Assembly: GCA_001632435.1 (NCBI GenBank)
Contig: KV424060.1
Coordinates: 1-64,000 of the forward strand
Source of the DNA: Calocera cornea HHB12733
Taxonomy: Eukaryota; Basidiomycota; Dacrymycetes; Dacrymycetales; Dacrymycetaceae
Length of the DNA: 64,000 bases
Reading direction: 5' to 3'
Positions within the stretch are counted from its first letter, which is position 1; every line of letters begins with the position of its first letter. This document shows positions 11,921-23,726 of the stretch, piece after piece. Under the pieces are notes generated by a model. The model saw nothing but the letters and a program-made list of their open reading frames with translations, had not been told where the DNA came from and did no database searches. The position numbers and the translations under genes are program-made.

Positions 11921-13590
11921 AGATTAGGCTGAAGGCGACGCACGGATCTTGCGCTTCTTTCAGCCTGCCGTTCAGGTTGCTGCGAACGCGCGCCCCCGCA
12001 CACGGCTTCCGGTTATGTAACGCCCCCTCTGGAGGCCCGTAAGCCGCGTGACTCCCCAAAAGGGGCTGTGCAGGAATTTGACTCTGCGGCTTGATGCAGT
12101 TGCTTAGGGCAGGCCGGGGGCAAAGGGGTATAAGACTCGTGCCTACCGTCGGTTTCATCCAACTTTCAACCACCATGGTGTCCGCCGGGGGGTGATACCT
12201 GCCCACACCTGAACCGATCTGCTGCCTGTCTTAAGCCAGACATACCGGCCAAAGACATTTAGGTGTGCGCGGCATCCCCCAACCCTCTGGCCACTGTCGA
12301 CCGTCACACGTGCTCGCCGTCATCTGCAAAGCACTGCTCGACCACCCCTCCTCCCTCTCTGACACTACTATCAATACATGGGATTGCATGTGTCGCCCAT
12401 CCAGCAGCAGGCTGCGCCGATGCTCGTTTGTTAACCTGTATCGTGCCGGCACATGCTCTGCACTGGGTGGGCCGCGTCTTCCTTCCCCCCTCCCCCTTCC
12501 TATCGTCCTCACCGTCTACCATCCACCCGTACCCCTTGATCCAACAAATCTGGTATCCATTATGGCTATGGGTAAACACCCAAGCTGGCTCCGATCAAAT
12601 ATTGACAGTCTCTTCGGCCGACATGTCGCCCAACGCTGTAGCCCCGCTCCCCTTTGTCTTTCTGCCTGCATCCCTCCCCGCAGACCTCCGCCATTACAGG
12701 TCGAACTCGGTCGACGCTGGTGTTCTTGGACGCTCTCAGCTGTTGCAGCTGATGAGTGGGCACCAATCATACACCAGTGTCTGTCCTGTTCGTCCCTGAT
12801 CCTTTGGACACTCTGTGATAGCTTGGACGCAGGGGTGATATACCCTCTCATTGTCACCCTGTCTGTTGACCTGCCTAGTTGGGCCGGTCAATGCACCTGG
12901 CGTTGGGACAGTATGGAGAGTGTATTGCCCGTACTGTTCTACCCTGCTTCATGGCCAGCTTTGGGCCTTAGCATGGTGCAGCGCGCTTGGTTCACTCTGC
13001 CCCAGTGATGGTGCATGCACTCTGGGGGAGCGGTGGGTCATGCCTGGGCTGATACCGGAGTGTCGCCTGCTCAGCCGCAGCACATCATCCAACTGCCACT
13101 CTGTTCTGCATTGCTATGATCCAGGGTGATCTTGGTCGACGCACACAGTTCACCCACTCTCAACCACAGGTTGATCACGAGGTGGGTTATCTGATATGCG
13201 TCTTCCTTCTTCACACCGGCTACTGCACTGTACTGTCTACGAACTACAACATTGCTGCAGGTACCACAACGTCTGGATCGCTATACGATATTCCCAAGGT
13301 TACGGTCAGGCCTGGTGGTGCTGTAAAGAGCCCCGATCTAGCAGTCTTGTTCATCTCTATGCTGACCTCCACTACGCTTAGGCCTGGCAGGCGCAGGCAA
13401 GGTGCAGTGGCACGGAACGCCAGCCTGCAACCAGCAAGTGCTGGTTCAATCTTACAAGTGCACGTTCCAGCGGCGCTATTCCGTAGAGACTGTAGTATCG
13501 CCTGTAATGGATGATAATCAATAGAACTAGAATTGGGTAGAGAATCGCACATCGTAGAGAGCTATAGCTATTCGGTCAATGCTGCTTAGG
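11921..13590. repeat. Diverged repeat unit, copy A
   Basis: First of three related non-coding units. The landmark block at 12058-12118 reads GGGGCTGTGC, then CTCTGCGGCTTGATG, then GCTTAGGGCAGGC. A TATA-like GTATAAG follows at about 12128. Downstream blocks shared with copy C include GATGCTCGTTTGTTAACCTG, a CTACCATCCA block and AACTCGGTCGACGCTGG. Frames of up to 247 codons are open here but do not keep frame in the other copies. It looks like a decayed retroelement or other transposon relic, but no terminal repeats or target duplications were established. Confidence 0.6.
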
Positions 13591-15480
13591 TGTTTCACCG
13601 TCGCTTACAAGCTGGGTGACTCTCTTGCGCAAAAAAGGGGCTGTGCCGGAAGTGCATTTGCGGCTTACAGTCAACTGTGGCGTTGTTTAGGGCTGGCGCG
13701 ACGCAAAAAGAGTAAAAGAACTGTGGGGATGGCGGATCTCATCTTGCTTACAACCACTATGGGGACTCGTGCACTGCAGGTGAGGTCTTGGATGACGCGT
13801 GTCTCCCACTCAGGATGCTAGCGGTGTCGATACCTGCTCGTTAGCTTGCATTGTGTGTGCCCCGCTCCTGTTCTGAGTGGGGCACCACGTTCGTCCCTTC
13901 CTTCTCCCCTGGTCGCCGCTGTTCACTGTTGGACCCCAACGACTCGGTGATGCTGGCCATAGAGGAGCATTGGAGCCCGCACTGGCCGATTGTGCCCTCT
14001 GTCAGCTATGACAGTACCCGGGTCCGAATGGAGCCCGGTGTGCGTGGCACTGCTATCCGTCCTCTGTCTTCCTATGGGAGGACAACACCACCTCTGCCAC
14101 GGCCTTCTCAGGAGAGGATGAGCTTGGTCGACGATGGCACAGTTGGGGACCCTCAACATGGTCTGCCACGGGGTAGGTGTGGGTCACTTTGGCACCTGAA
14201 TGACCTCCCCCCCCTATAGCCGCGGTGAGTATGTTGTTCAGTCGCTGCCAGAGTATCCCTTGCCGCACCACGACTTATACTTTGTATACCTCTGGCCATT
14301 ATCTTCTTCTGTCTACAGCACGATGGAAGCTTACCCGCATCGGTTCCGACTCCTCAACTAACAGGCTGCTGCTTTCGACGAACCTCCGGACTACGTGTCT
14401 TCCTCCTTCACCGTTGCCCTGTCTCTGAATCACGCCGGCGTGGGATGCAACCCGCCTTCTTGCTGGCTACGCTCTGCCTAGTAGGCTATGTAAATTGCAA
14501 GTTGGGAGTCGCTAGCTACTTTGATAATGGACTGTCGTGCAAGCAAGCGTGTCGCTCTTGCCACCATTTACCATCACTTCTCACCACCGGGAGATAGGTT
14601 ACATTCAAGCCTCGGCACCCTTTTGTTCTTGATGGACCTCTACTGTAGGAGTTCTGTGCAATCTGTCGAGATTTCTGTGCTTGAACGTGTCCTCACGTGT
14701 GCCAGGCAACTGCAGAGATCAGCTGGTCTTCTGGAGTGACTACTCTCGTTCTGCTCTTTCTTCCCTGGGTTGATCTACTAGGGGCTGCGACGTCTGCCAC
14801 GCAACAATGCATGCTTCGCCCCAAGACAGTGCCTGCCTCCTGGCTCCAACGAGACCGATATCGTTCTCAAGATGTGACTGCTTCCTCATGAGCTACGGCT
14901 GGGCCTCGCTTCAGGCATGCCGCAATGCGGTAAACCAAAAGAATAGACTCTTGTTCTAGTAGCTAGCAAAGGAGAGAAAGATGGCTCGAAAGAGTAGTCT
15001 TCTAGCTGTCTCCCTACTACCCGTTGAGAGAGAACAGGGGGACGGACGAGGTCGTCCGCAAGAGAACCGCCCACGCACCGTCAACAGCGGTTCAAGTGCA
15101 GTCTTCCCTCTCCTCGCCTTATACAGCTACTGCTGTGACGTGTGGGTTGGCTGCATTGGTTTCAGAGATGCGCGCGAGCGCGGGAGGGCGAGCAGCACGG
15201 GTGCGGCGATGCGGTGCCTCATGCCTCCCGCTCCCCTACACCTCCCATACGGCGCCCCCGCTCCATCTCCTCTCCCGTTTCTATCCCACATGGCAGCAGC
15301 CGCCACTTTGACTTTCTCTCAGCGAGCGCGCATTGCTCTAGGACCGACGAGGGAGCCCGAGAGAGGAGAGTAGTGACCAAGCGAGAACTGGTAGGTGGGA
15401 CACGGCTGGGCGATAGTAGTCAAGGCAGCAACAAGCCGCACGTGCTTCAGCCGCCTCGAGAATCCATCGATGATCCGCTT
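13591..15480. repeat. Diverged repeat unit, copy B
   Basis: Second copy. At 13635-13700 it carries GGGGCTGTGCCGGAAG, TTTGCGGCTTACAG and GTTGTTTAGGGCTGG, aligned with copies A and C. The preceding GTGACTC..AAAA block is shared with copy A. Further on, a CTAGTAGGCTATG block near 14478 matches copy C. No coding sequence recognised; the right boundary is not sharp. Confidence 0.55.
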
Positions 15481-15699
15481 CGCTTATGGTCTTGTCCGTA
15501 TGCTTAAATGAAGTGCTGCGACTCCGAAGGTGTGAGGAAACACAGAGGGGAGGGGTTTAGCGGACAGCGCAGGGTGATGCCAGGAGCGTCCTCCGCTGCT
15601 TAGCGAAGGAAGAACACGGCGCACGGTCGTCCGGGATCGTCTGCTGCTCTTACGATGACATTTAGGATAGAGATGATTGTTTAGAGAGAGACTTCTTGT

Positions 15700-17350
15700 G
15701 TTTCCATCAGCTTGCTCAGCAAACAGAAGCGCAGTCAGGCTGAAGGGCAACGGAGAACCGCGCCCGGGTGCCGGTTAGGGGCTATGCCAGAATCTCCCTC
15801 TGCGGCTTGATGAGGTTGTTTAGGGCTGGCTGCGTCCGAGAAGTACATGAAAGCACTGAGACCAATTTTCACCTCGCTTTCCATCTTCGAAAGTTGATGC
15901 CTGTTCTCACTCTATCTGTTGCACTCCGTGTCTCTTGTATTAGAGACAAATGCAAAGAGCAACCGGGAGGGTACACGAATATCATCCTTCACCCTGAGCA
16001 TTCTGTCGATCTCGACGCGTCCTCACTGTCAACTGCCTCGCGCCAGTCGACCGTTCCTCCTCGACCGTCCACTATCTACACCTGTGATGGCATGCGTCTC
16101 CTACCCAAGTCCAGGGATGCGTCAATGCTCGCTTGTTGGCTTGTATCGTCTGCGTGGTCGCTGTCCATGATGGGTGGGTTACGCGCTCGCTGTCCCTCTT
16201 CCCTCTCCTCGCTCGCGCTATCTACCATCCAACTCTTATCCCCCGATTGTACTGTGGTGGTCTACGCTCTTGAGTACAGCATCCGATCCCACTCCTGGTG
16301 AATCTCGCTCTCTGTCAAGCTTGACAGTGGGTGAGGTGTTCGACATGTCCCCGGAGCATGTTCCGTTGCTGCCCGTCCCCTTCCTGCCGCTGGACGATAA
16401 GCCCTCAGCCGCATACGGTCTCTAGGAAGATAGGAACTAGGTCGACGCTGGAGCGCACGGATGGACTCATCTTGTCAGAGCTGATTCTGTGTTCCTTGCA
16501 GCCCAGCGTCTGCCCTGTTTGTCTGCCCCTCGGGTATGCAATGGCATAGACACAAGCGCGACATACCTGTGTACGATACCTTGACGGTCAGCCTGCTTAT
16601 GCGGGTCAAGAGCGCTGAGCCGTTTCGCGCCTTTTACATATTCTCTCACTCGGCTCCTCTTACTTGCATCTGCCGTCGCGCGGCCGGGTGGGTCGCTCTG
16701 GCACTTCAATGGTGTCTGCTCCTCCATGGACAGTATCGTGGTCCTCGGTGCCAGAGCGTCACATTCCTTCCCCTGGCTTTTCCCCCGTACATCTCTGTCT
16801 GTGCCGCCTGTCACAGGGTGGTCTTGAGCTATGCTACCTCTCGCCACGATCCCAGCCCACAGGGCGAGGCTGCTCTTGTGACTGTATGGCGGCACAACTA
16901 CGGCTGGCCATACGTGGCCTTGCGCTGTGTGGCTCCTGGAGACTGCGGCGCTAGATTCGACACGCCTTCTCCGTCGCTGCCATCTTCTTAGTAGGCTGTG
17001 ATATGGTTGATACCAATCGCGGGCTACGCTGGGAATATGTATGCTGCAGCATTGACAAGGCGTGTAGCTCTTGCTGCCAGTTAGATTCACATGTGTGGGG
17101 AGCTGGCCCCGGTCGTGTTTGCCGCTTGGGGCACTTCCGTACCAAGTGCCTTGGAGCACTTTACCGGATGGATAATCATCTCGACATTGCGCTCCCTCAT
17201 CCTGTCTCAGTACCACAACTACACATCACTCTTCCAATTACTTTCGCTTTTGGCAGTGCAGTGCTTTTAGGTAGAGATGACTACATTTCCAAGTACTTTA
17301 TACACAGGATTCCTTGTGAGTATGGGCTCCTGCATTCTCGGTGGGAAGAT
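15700..17350. repeat. Diverged repeat unit, copy C
   Basis: Third copy. At 15776-15832 it reads GGGGCTATGCCAGAATC, CTCTGCGGCTTGATGAGG and GTTTAGGGCTGG. Later blocks match copy A, for example AATGCTCGCTTGTTGGCTTG, AACTAGGTCGACGCTGG and a CAGCGTCTGCCCTGTT block. The end at about 17 kb carries a TTAGTAGGCTGTG block like copy B. No open frame is conserved between copies. Confidence 0.55.
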
Positions 17351-17485
17351 ACAGAGAGGAAAACCGACGCAAGGTTCTCTTATGGTATTATTCCATGGGT
17401 AACGCTCAGAAGCTGAGGAAGGTATTTGCCCACCGCTTACGGGATCTTGTGCTTCTCTGTGTCAGGAACCGGGTGAATTGCTCTG

Positions 17486-17901
17486 CTAAGAACTTGAGGC
17501 GACACTCTCCAAGAAGGCGTCCATTTGGTTTGAAATCTCCTCCTCCATGTCTTGAGCATAGCGAAGACAGTCACGATAATCCAGAAGCTGTAGCTGTTTG
17601 ACACATTCCAGCAGCGATCCAGCGGTCAAGACCGGCAGTTCGGTCTCCTGGCTCAGGATCATCTGTTCCAGCCTAGCTTCGTTCACTGTTGTACCCGACG
17701 TTGACTCTCTTGGCGGACTGGACGACAGAAGTGATGCTTACCGTTCACGGTTGCTCGATGCTTTGCCGCACTTCTTCGTCTTTGCTCTCTTTTCCTCTCG
17801 TCTCTCGGTAGTTGCTGATACAAATGCTCTGCTATTGGCCGGTAGGAGGGGCCGTGATAACGGCCTGATCGCGGTCGCTGAGCCAGCAGCTCGCTAGCCA
17901 T
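17486..17901 (-). CDS. Small basic orphan protein, weakly bZIP-like
   Basis: Two exons (17742-17901, 17486-17685 on the minus strand) with a good GTAAGC..CAG intron give 119 residues from ATG at 17901. The first half is basic, with the run RDERKREQRRRSAAKHR. A helical, heptad-prone stretch follows (EARLEQMILSQETELP, then LLECVKQLQLLDY) and an acidic helix ends the protein. This layout recalls a very small bZIP-like or DNA-binding coiled-coil protein, but the invariant bZIP Asn/Arg spacing is not clear. It lies at the end of the repeat block and next to other orphan coiled-coil genes. No named family. Confidence 0.5.
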
Positions 17902-18516
17902 AAGAAATCGAAGAGAGTATGGCGTCGCTCTTCGCTGTGATTGGTAGTACATTGAAGCGAGAAACTGTTGCTTTGAGTAGCATAGACGAGAGAAAGGGGG
18001 AAGATATAGGCCTCTCCGCAGCCTCTAATCAAGCGGCGGATCCTTGCCTCACCTTGAGGGTGAGGACACGAGGCACCCGTTATCTCCATAGAAGATCCCG
18101 TCTCACTTGTGAAAGTTGCAGGACATGACGTAAAGGCCAGAAGGTGCACTTCCTTGGGTCATGACTCGGTTTGGCATTATGTCCACAGCAGTACGTAATC
18201 ATCGGAGTTCGATCACTTCATGACATGCAACCACTCTTCCACCTGGTTGTTGTTCAAACATTCTGCCCCACCAGCTTCCAGGATGCTAGAAATCAAAGTT
18301 GCAAGAGGATTGATCTGCATCATTCATACTCATGAAAATCCATCTGACCCATTGCTTGGTCTTACCGTAAAGGCATTGGTCTTCGCTTGTGCAGCACCTG
18401 CCTTGATGGAATAGGGTTATACTTGCATGAGTTATGCGTATATATCTTGACACAATGACAGTGAGGAAATGTCTAACTGTGAAGGAGGTATGAGAGGCTG
18501 ATTGACTTGGATTTGT
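17902..18516. other. Intergenic region
   Basis: No gene recognised. It holds the upstream region of the small basic gene (-) and probably the 3' end of the next minus-strand frame. Confidence 0.4.
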
Positions 18517-19020
18517 CTAGGCCGCTGTAAGCTCATCAAAGAATGGCCTAATCTGTTGATGACTCTTGTAGATGCCTCCTTGCTGGTGAGAGAGCCATAG
18601 GTGGTCATCCCTAGTTGATTCATAGCTGTTCTCCACCGGAGTCACCGAACTCTTGAAATGATGTGTTGGGGAAGGCAGGGCAGTGTGGGCTAGGTTTGCC
18701 CGCGGTGGAGGGCACCCCTTCGCTTCTATCTTAACAGACAATGACTCTAGTAGCTCATCGCCCTCTTGTGTGTACATGTTGCTTGCTTTAGCTTCAACTT
18801 TACGCTGCTCCAAAAGTTCCAAAATCAGACGATCATGGAGCTCTACCTCTTCCTCTGCCAGAATGAGGAGTTCTGCTTCTAGAAGCAGCTCAGCGGGAGG
18901 TCTGTCCTGCTCAATATATTGCACACGTACCGCTGGAGCGCTTCCGGTAAGCCCCTGATACTTCTTTGTTCCAGAGACGTCACTTCTTGCATGTCTCTGG
19001 GGTGGCGCCACCAGTATCAT
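18517..19020 (-). CDS. Possible orphan coiled-coil protein
   Basis: A single open frame from ATG at 19020 gives 167 residues. It contains a long Glu/Leu-rich helix (AELLLEAELLILAEEEVEL, then ILELLEQRKVEAKAS). The rest is Pro/Ser/His-rich. The frame stays open for 17 codons above this ATG before a stop, so a further 5' exon is possible. No family recognised. Its neighbours on both sides are likewise small coiled-coil proteins on the minus strand. Confidence 0.35.
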   Translation of the reverse strand: MILVAPPQRHARSDVSGTKKYQGLTGSAPAVRVQYIEQDRPPAELLLEAELLILAEEEVELHDRLILELLEQRKVEAKASNMYTQEGDELLESLSVKIEAKGCPPPRANLAHTALPSPTHHFKSSVTPVENSYESTRDDHLWLSHQQGGIYKSHQQIRPFFDELTAA

Positions 19021-19703
19021 TTGAGCTGCCAATTTGTGGTGTTGAGCCTTCTGATTAAGGGGATCTTCCAACCGCGCTCAGACCTTCATCCAAGCAAATG
19101 GAAAGGGAGATTGCATCCATCGTTCAAGGGACTGATAGTCCAGGTACCCGCCCTCTAGGTTTGGGAGGAGAAAGATGAGAGGAAGTGTGACTATCAGTAA
19201 GTGGCCTGGAATGGTTCTTTAAATAGTTTTGTGTCCTAAGGTGGCTCGCAGCATGGTTCGGAGGGTGGTGGCACGATGCGTGTCCCCTTGTCTAATCTTG
19301 AACATGTTCACAGAGCCTGGGCCCCAAATTGGACCGACACGGAATTCGGCATTGCGGGCGTGACGATCCGGAATACGCAATACCCATCTGATTCAGTGGC
19401 CCTGCAGGGCGGTGTTATCGCAATTCGCCTCAGCATGGTATCCGGGTCTCGCCGAAGACCCGGATGAGAGCGGTGGTCGATTGTCCGATCTGCATCCCCG
19501 CATTTACCTTCATGTACCTTAAAGCACCTCCTCGCATCTACGAAGAATGGCTTCTAGAAGTCGCCGACTTTCCGCATCCCTAGTCTCAATGATGTATTGG
19601 AGATGAAGCTCTTTATAGTACATAATGTATGGTCATGTCGGTCATCAATGTCATGGGGTCATACTATCAGGAGGCCTTCGCGGGGAAACAGGATAGTCCG
19701 AAG
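19021..19703. other. Intergenic region
   Basis: No gene or repeat recognised; includes the 3' side of the bZIP-like gene. Confidence 0.4.
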
Positions 19704-20819
19704 CTATGTTGCCACCGATGTGCTCTTCTTTCCAAATCCACTCAACGCTTGCATACTGATAGGCTGTGGGGTTGCGCTCGACGATGGCACCGACGAGGCA
19801 AGAGAGTGCGGCATTTGGGCGAGGAGGCTGTCAGGCGACCATTCTTGCGCAGCAGCTTGGAGGCGCCTGAGGGAGGTGTTGACCTCGCAGAGCTTGAATG
19901 TGAGCCATTGGATGTGCTTCTTCTGGTTGTCGACTTCCTTGCAAAGGATCTGATTTGCAATCTCCTGCCGCTTCAACTTGATATGCTCATCCAGTGCCTC
20001 GCGCTTGTAGCGTTCGATCTCGCCTAAGACGTGTGTTAGTGTTGGGTCTAAACGGAGTGACCCGCTGGACATACCCCTCTGCTTCTCTCGCCACCGTCTG
20101 GCTCCCTCGCGATTCCGAGCTCGCTGCCGACGAAGTCGCTCCGCTTCAGGGAGCTTCGTGCGAGTCTCCGTAAGTTCGCGTGTATTCTCGGCCTCGTCGG
20201 TGACTTCGGAAGTCATGTCGTAGCCATCCATCATCTGGTCCGATATAGAATGTCTGACTGGTGAGCGGTCAGCATGTTCCTCATCTTCTCGCCGTTCGGT
20301 GTCTTCGTGATCGCTAGCGTGTTGCGCGATGGCGTTGTCAAGCCAGCTGCTGGAAAGGGCGATATCTGGGCTTTGCTCTGCAGTTGGGGGAGGCGCATCA
20401 GGGAAGGTGGCGTGGGAGCTAGCGGTGGAGCTGGGTGATGGTTCAAGGAAGGTCCAGGTGGGGAGTTCGATCATGGAGAGGTCAGATGCGACGGGTTCGG
20501 GATTGGCTGAGTCGGGGGTGATGGAGGAAGGAGAGTCGCAGATCCAGGAGGAAAAGTCCCAGGTGTTGGAGAGTGTCAGCCCAAGGGTTTTATCCTGTGA
20601 GTCGTTAACAGGGAGCGTGGCGGCGAACTGGTCGCAAACCGAGTTTGCGGTGGAGGGAGGAGAGTGGTCGAAGATGAAGCTAGGGTGTGGTGATAGTGTG
20701 AATGTGTGGCTGTTGGCGATGGTGCTGTTCGGGCTTGAGCTGCGGGAGGTACGGAGCGTCTTGGAAATGGGGAGAGTGGCGGAATGGGGACGGCCGGCGT
20801 CCAGGGGAGCGGAGAGCAT
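19704..20819 (-). CDS. bZIP-like transcription factor
   Basis: Exons 20075-20819 and 19704-20023 flank a 51-nt intron (GTATGT, CTAAC branch site, TTAG). The intron is a multiple of three with no stop, so unspliced RNA would also read through. Spliced length is 354 residues. A Ser/Pro-rich N-terminal half precedes a basic region whose core NREGARRWR fits the bZIP N-x7-R rule. Splicing brings it directly against a heptad-rich helix (EIERYKREALDEHIKL, then IANQILCKEV). Unspliced product would place 17 extra residues between basic region and zipper and probably break register. Acidic patches near residues 180-220 could be activating. The target pathway cannot be told from sequence. Confidence 0.7.
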   Translation of the reverse strand: MLSAPLDAGRPHSATLPISKTLRTSRSSSPNSTIANSHTFTLSPHPSFIFDHSPPSTANSVCDQFAATLPVNDSQDKTLGLTLSNTWDFSSWICDSPSSITPDSANPEPVASDLSMIELPTWTFLEPSPSSTASSHATFPDAPPPTAEQSPDIALSSSWLDNAIAQHASDHEDTERREDEEHADRSPVRHSISDQMMDGYDMTSEVTDEAENTRELTETRTKLPEAERLRRQRARNREGARRWREKQRGMSSGSLRLDPTLTHVLGEIERYKREALDEHIKLKRQEIANQILCKEVDNQKKHIQWLTFKLCEVNTSLRRLQAAAQEWSPDSLLAQMPHSLASSVPSSSATPQPISMQALSGFGKKSTSVAT

Positions 20820-21778
20820 CTTGGCTCCGACGTCGTCAAGCGACGAGTTGTTGGCGACCAGCGGGTATCAGGGGAACAATAGGAAGAAGGGAGATGCTTG
20901 ACGGAGGGACTTGCGGCTCATTGTGCTGGACAAAAGGAGGCACTTATACGACAGGACAAGAATCCGGTGCAAATTTGCATGGCCAGATGGTATCGCAGGA
21001 ACACGTTGCCTCCGCGTGTTATGACCGATCCTGGCACGAACAGTCTTGCCAAACGGGGATAGTGTAGCCGCCTAAGACCGACCATCACTCAGTGCGACCA
21101 ACCAGAGACGCGGCGAGCAAGTTGTGATGGATCGAGGCCAGAGCGCGAGGAGTGGAGGGCGATAGTAGAAAGCGCCGCACAATGCCATATTTGGGCCAAG
21201 GTTGCTTTCGCGACAAAGACAGGAGGAGGCAGAGTTCAGCAGTCCGCGCGCGAGAATAATGAAATGCCCTTGTATTCCCGAAAGAATAGCAAAGCCATCA
21301 ATGTTGTTGTGCACGAATGCGAAGGGCCAGAAGCGGCCCTTGGAGAAGCCAGGGCGGTGCGCATGGAAGCAATCGCCGCTGCGCACACCCGAGTTCGGCC
21401 GCGCGGAAGAGATCGGCACATGGCGGTCACATGGCCCGCACGGGCTCGACACGTCATTCGTCCTTCGTATCTTCGAAGACTACGATATCTTCCACATATC
21501 TTCGGCAGACAGGTACGACGGGCGAACGGATATCAAAAAGGTGACAAAGCGCGGTTTATTCGTGTAGGACATTGATCGTAAATGGAATCGTGACTACTCA
21601 GCAGCAAACGGTGGACGGGGCAATGGACTAGTACAGTGCGTGTAATACATACCCTCACGCGTGCGCGTTTTTGGAGCTTTTCAGGAACAGGAACTAGCAA
21701 AGGGGAAGGGGCATAAGGGATTTCTGACCGTTCTGGCGCCTGCTCGATGTGTACGTGCACCATGGTCCTCCCTCTTCA
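20820..21778. other. Intergenic region between the bZIP-like gene and an orphan
   Basis: About 960 bp with frames open on both strands but no recognised product. Contains the 5' region of the bZIP-like gene and the 3' end of the next minus-strand gene. Confidence 0.4.
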
Positions 21779-22826
21779 TCAGGCTCTGAAGAGGCGGTCG
21801 ACCGCCAAATGCAGCCTTCTGAGGAGCCCGCAAAAGGCGGCCGCCCTCTCCACGGAGAAGCCATGGAGTCCAAGCGCGAAGATATTGACGACCACAGGCT
21901 CAGCATGTCCCGCAACAGGCACAAGCAGGTAAAGCTCGTGCTGTGAGAAGCGGAGCTGAATGGGCTGATAGTTGGCAGGAACCGTCGACACCGCCGAGGC
22001 GGCCATCGCCTCAGTGTCACGCTGCGCCATCAACTGTTGCAGCAAGCGCTGGGTTTCGTCTGTCTGGCTGTCTGTGGGCACTTGAGAGCCAGTCTGTTAT
22101 GAATAGTATCAGCTTCATGCTGCTGCGTGTACCTGATGCCGCCTTACCTGGCTTGCCGAGTGGTGCTCTCGGCTGGCTGTCGCGCGTGCTCCGAGCTCCA
22201 TCTTCAAGACTCTGACCTTGACCTTCAACGCAGCATTCTCGGCTCTTGCTGCCGCCAACTCGCTGACGATCGAGACCCGTTCCGTGGCCGGTTCCAGCCC
22301 CATCTGCTCCTGAATGGTGCGCAGCCGAAGAGCCAGGGCTGCGACTGCATTGTAGATATCAGTGGTCAACACATCACTGCCAAAGTTACGTTGAACTGAG
22401 ACTCACCCTTCGCCTCTTCGCGAGCATGCGAGCCTCTGAACCTGCGCAGCCTCGCCTTGAGTTTCTTGTCCAATTCGGCACGGTGGGAAACCTCTGATGC
22501 CGCTGCCTCACGAGCTGGCATGGTCTCAGCACCGACGCGCCCGTCCTCCGAGCGGGACGCAGCCACGGTATGGGCACGACGGAGACGCATAATCGTACTG
22601 CAATACTCACGCACAACGTCAAGAGTCTCCGGGGACGTCTGATTCTGCATGAGGATGGGTCAGCTGGCTCTGTTGAGAAAGGAATGAGACTCACAAAAGG
22701 GGAGAGCGTCGCGCTAGACAGATCCGGGGCCTGAGTGCTGGAGGTAGTCCCGTCGTTGAGGCCCGGATTGCCGTTGGAGTTGGGGAGGGAGGACTCGGGG
22801 AGGGGGGACTCGCGAGTGATCTGCAT
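21779..22826 (-). CDS. Orphan coiled-coil protein, 293 residues
   Basis: Four exons (22695-22826, 22407-22644, 22148-22344, 21779-22093 on the minus strand) close in phase. The first 45 residues are Ser/Pro/Asn-rich. Exon 2 encodes a basic helical stretch (AELDKKLKARLRRFRGSHA). Exon 3 encodes a long coiled-coil helix (VSELAAARAENAALKVKVRV). The last exon ends in a hydrophobic, helical domain (FSVERAAAFCGLL). The basic helix followed by a leucine-rich helix resembles a degenerate bZIP layout, but no motif proves DNA binding. No known family. Confidence 0.6.
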
Positions 22827-23726
22827 CGTAGAGAGGGTTGAGCGGTAGGACAGGACTGGAGTGGGGGAAGGCTGGTGCTGAAGAAATGGGGTGTATTCGC
22901 AGTGGTTTATATAGACATTGGAGAGGCATTTCCGAGGGGGACTCCACTGTGTCTCTCTACCTGCTGGAGGTGGGCGTAATCCGGTATATTCCTAGTCATA
23001 CCTGGACCTTCTCGCATGTCCATGTCCTGTCATCCCATCTGATGCAAACATGAGGATCAGCTGCACTGTGATTGCCGAGAAATAAGTGTAGCGTGGCCCT
23101 CATTCCTAAAGCAGAAAGGACGCCACCATGCCCTCTTGGGCCAATAGCTGCATGTTGATTAGTCTGAAAGTACAGAGCTGCGGGGATTAAGACTGATGTC
23201 CAAACATCCAATCCAGATTTAGCAGCCGAAATGGAGGTAGGTGACTTGCCTTGACCTGACTTTCGTCTCTGTGTTGCAGGGTGCCTCATGTTTTCAGCCT
23301 TCCAGAGGGTGATTCAGAAAAATTGGCAATCCCAAAGGGTCAGATGACCTTATCAACCCCTTTTATTAAGCGATAAGAGCAGGGTACAGCACAGGAAATC
23401 AATTGAGTAACTAGCGGGCATGAGGCAAGGTATAGAAATTGGACTGGAATGAGACACACGATTGATGCAACTTCGTGTCACGGGCGTTAGCCAGCCGGGC
23501 CCCACCTGATTTTTTTTAACATTGCAAATGGGAAACTTAAATTTGGCAAGGGAAATAGAACGAATACGGAATAGGGGGAACGCACAGACGCACACAACAC
23601 GCGCTAAAGCCGACGACTAAGCGCACAGGCCAGCCTCCTCACTGGCGGACTTCAGGGTAGGCCATACACGCATGGCCTCTTGCACAGCAGTCTGCACCGG
23701 GGTCCTGAACGAATCTAGGGGACGGC
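22827..23726. other. Intergenic region
   Basis: About 900 bp holding the promoter of the orphan coiled-coil gene and the 3' UTR of the PARP-type finger gene. No gene recognised. Confidence 0.45.

Noticed and set aside
12265..13008. A 247-codon open frame in repeat copy A.
   Set aside because: The frame is broken in copies B and C, has no protein-like composition and no splice signals; treated as repeat DNA.
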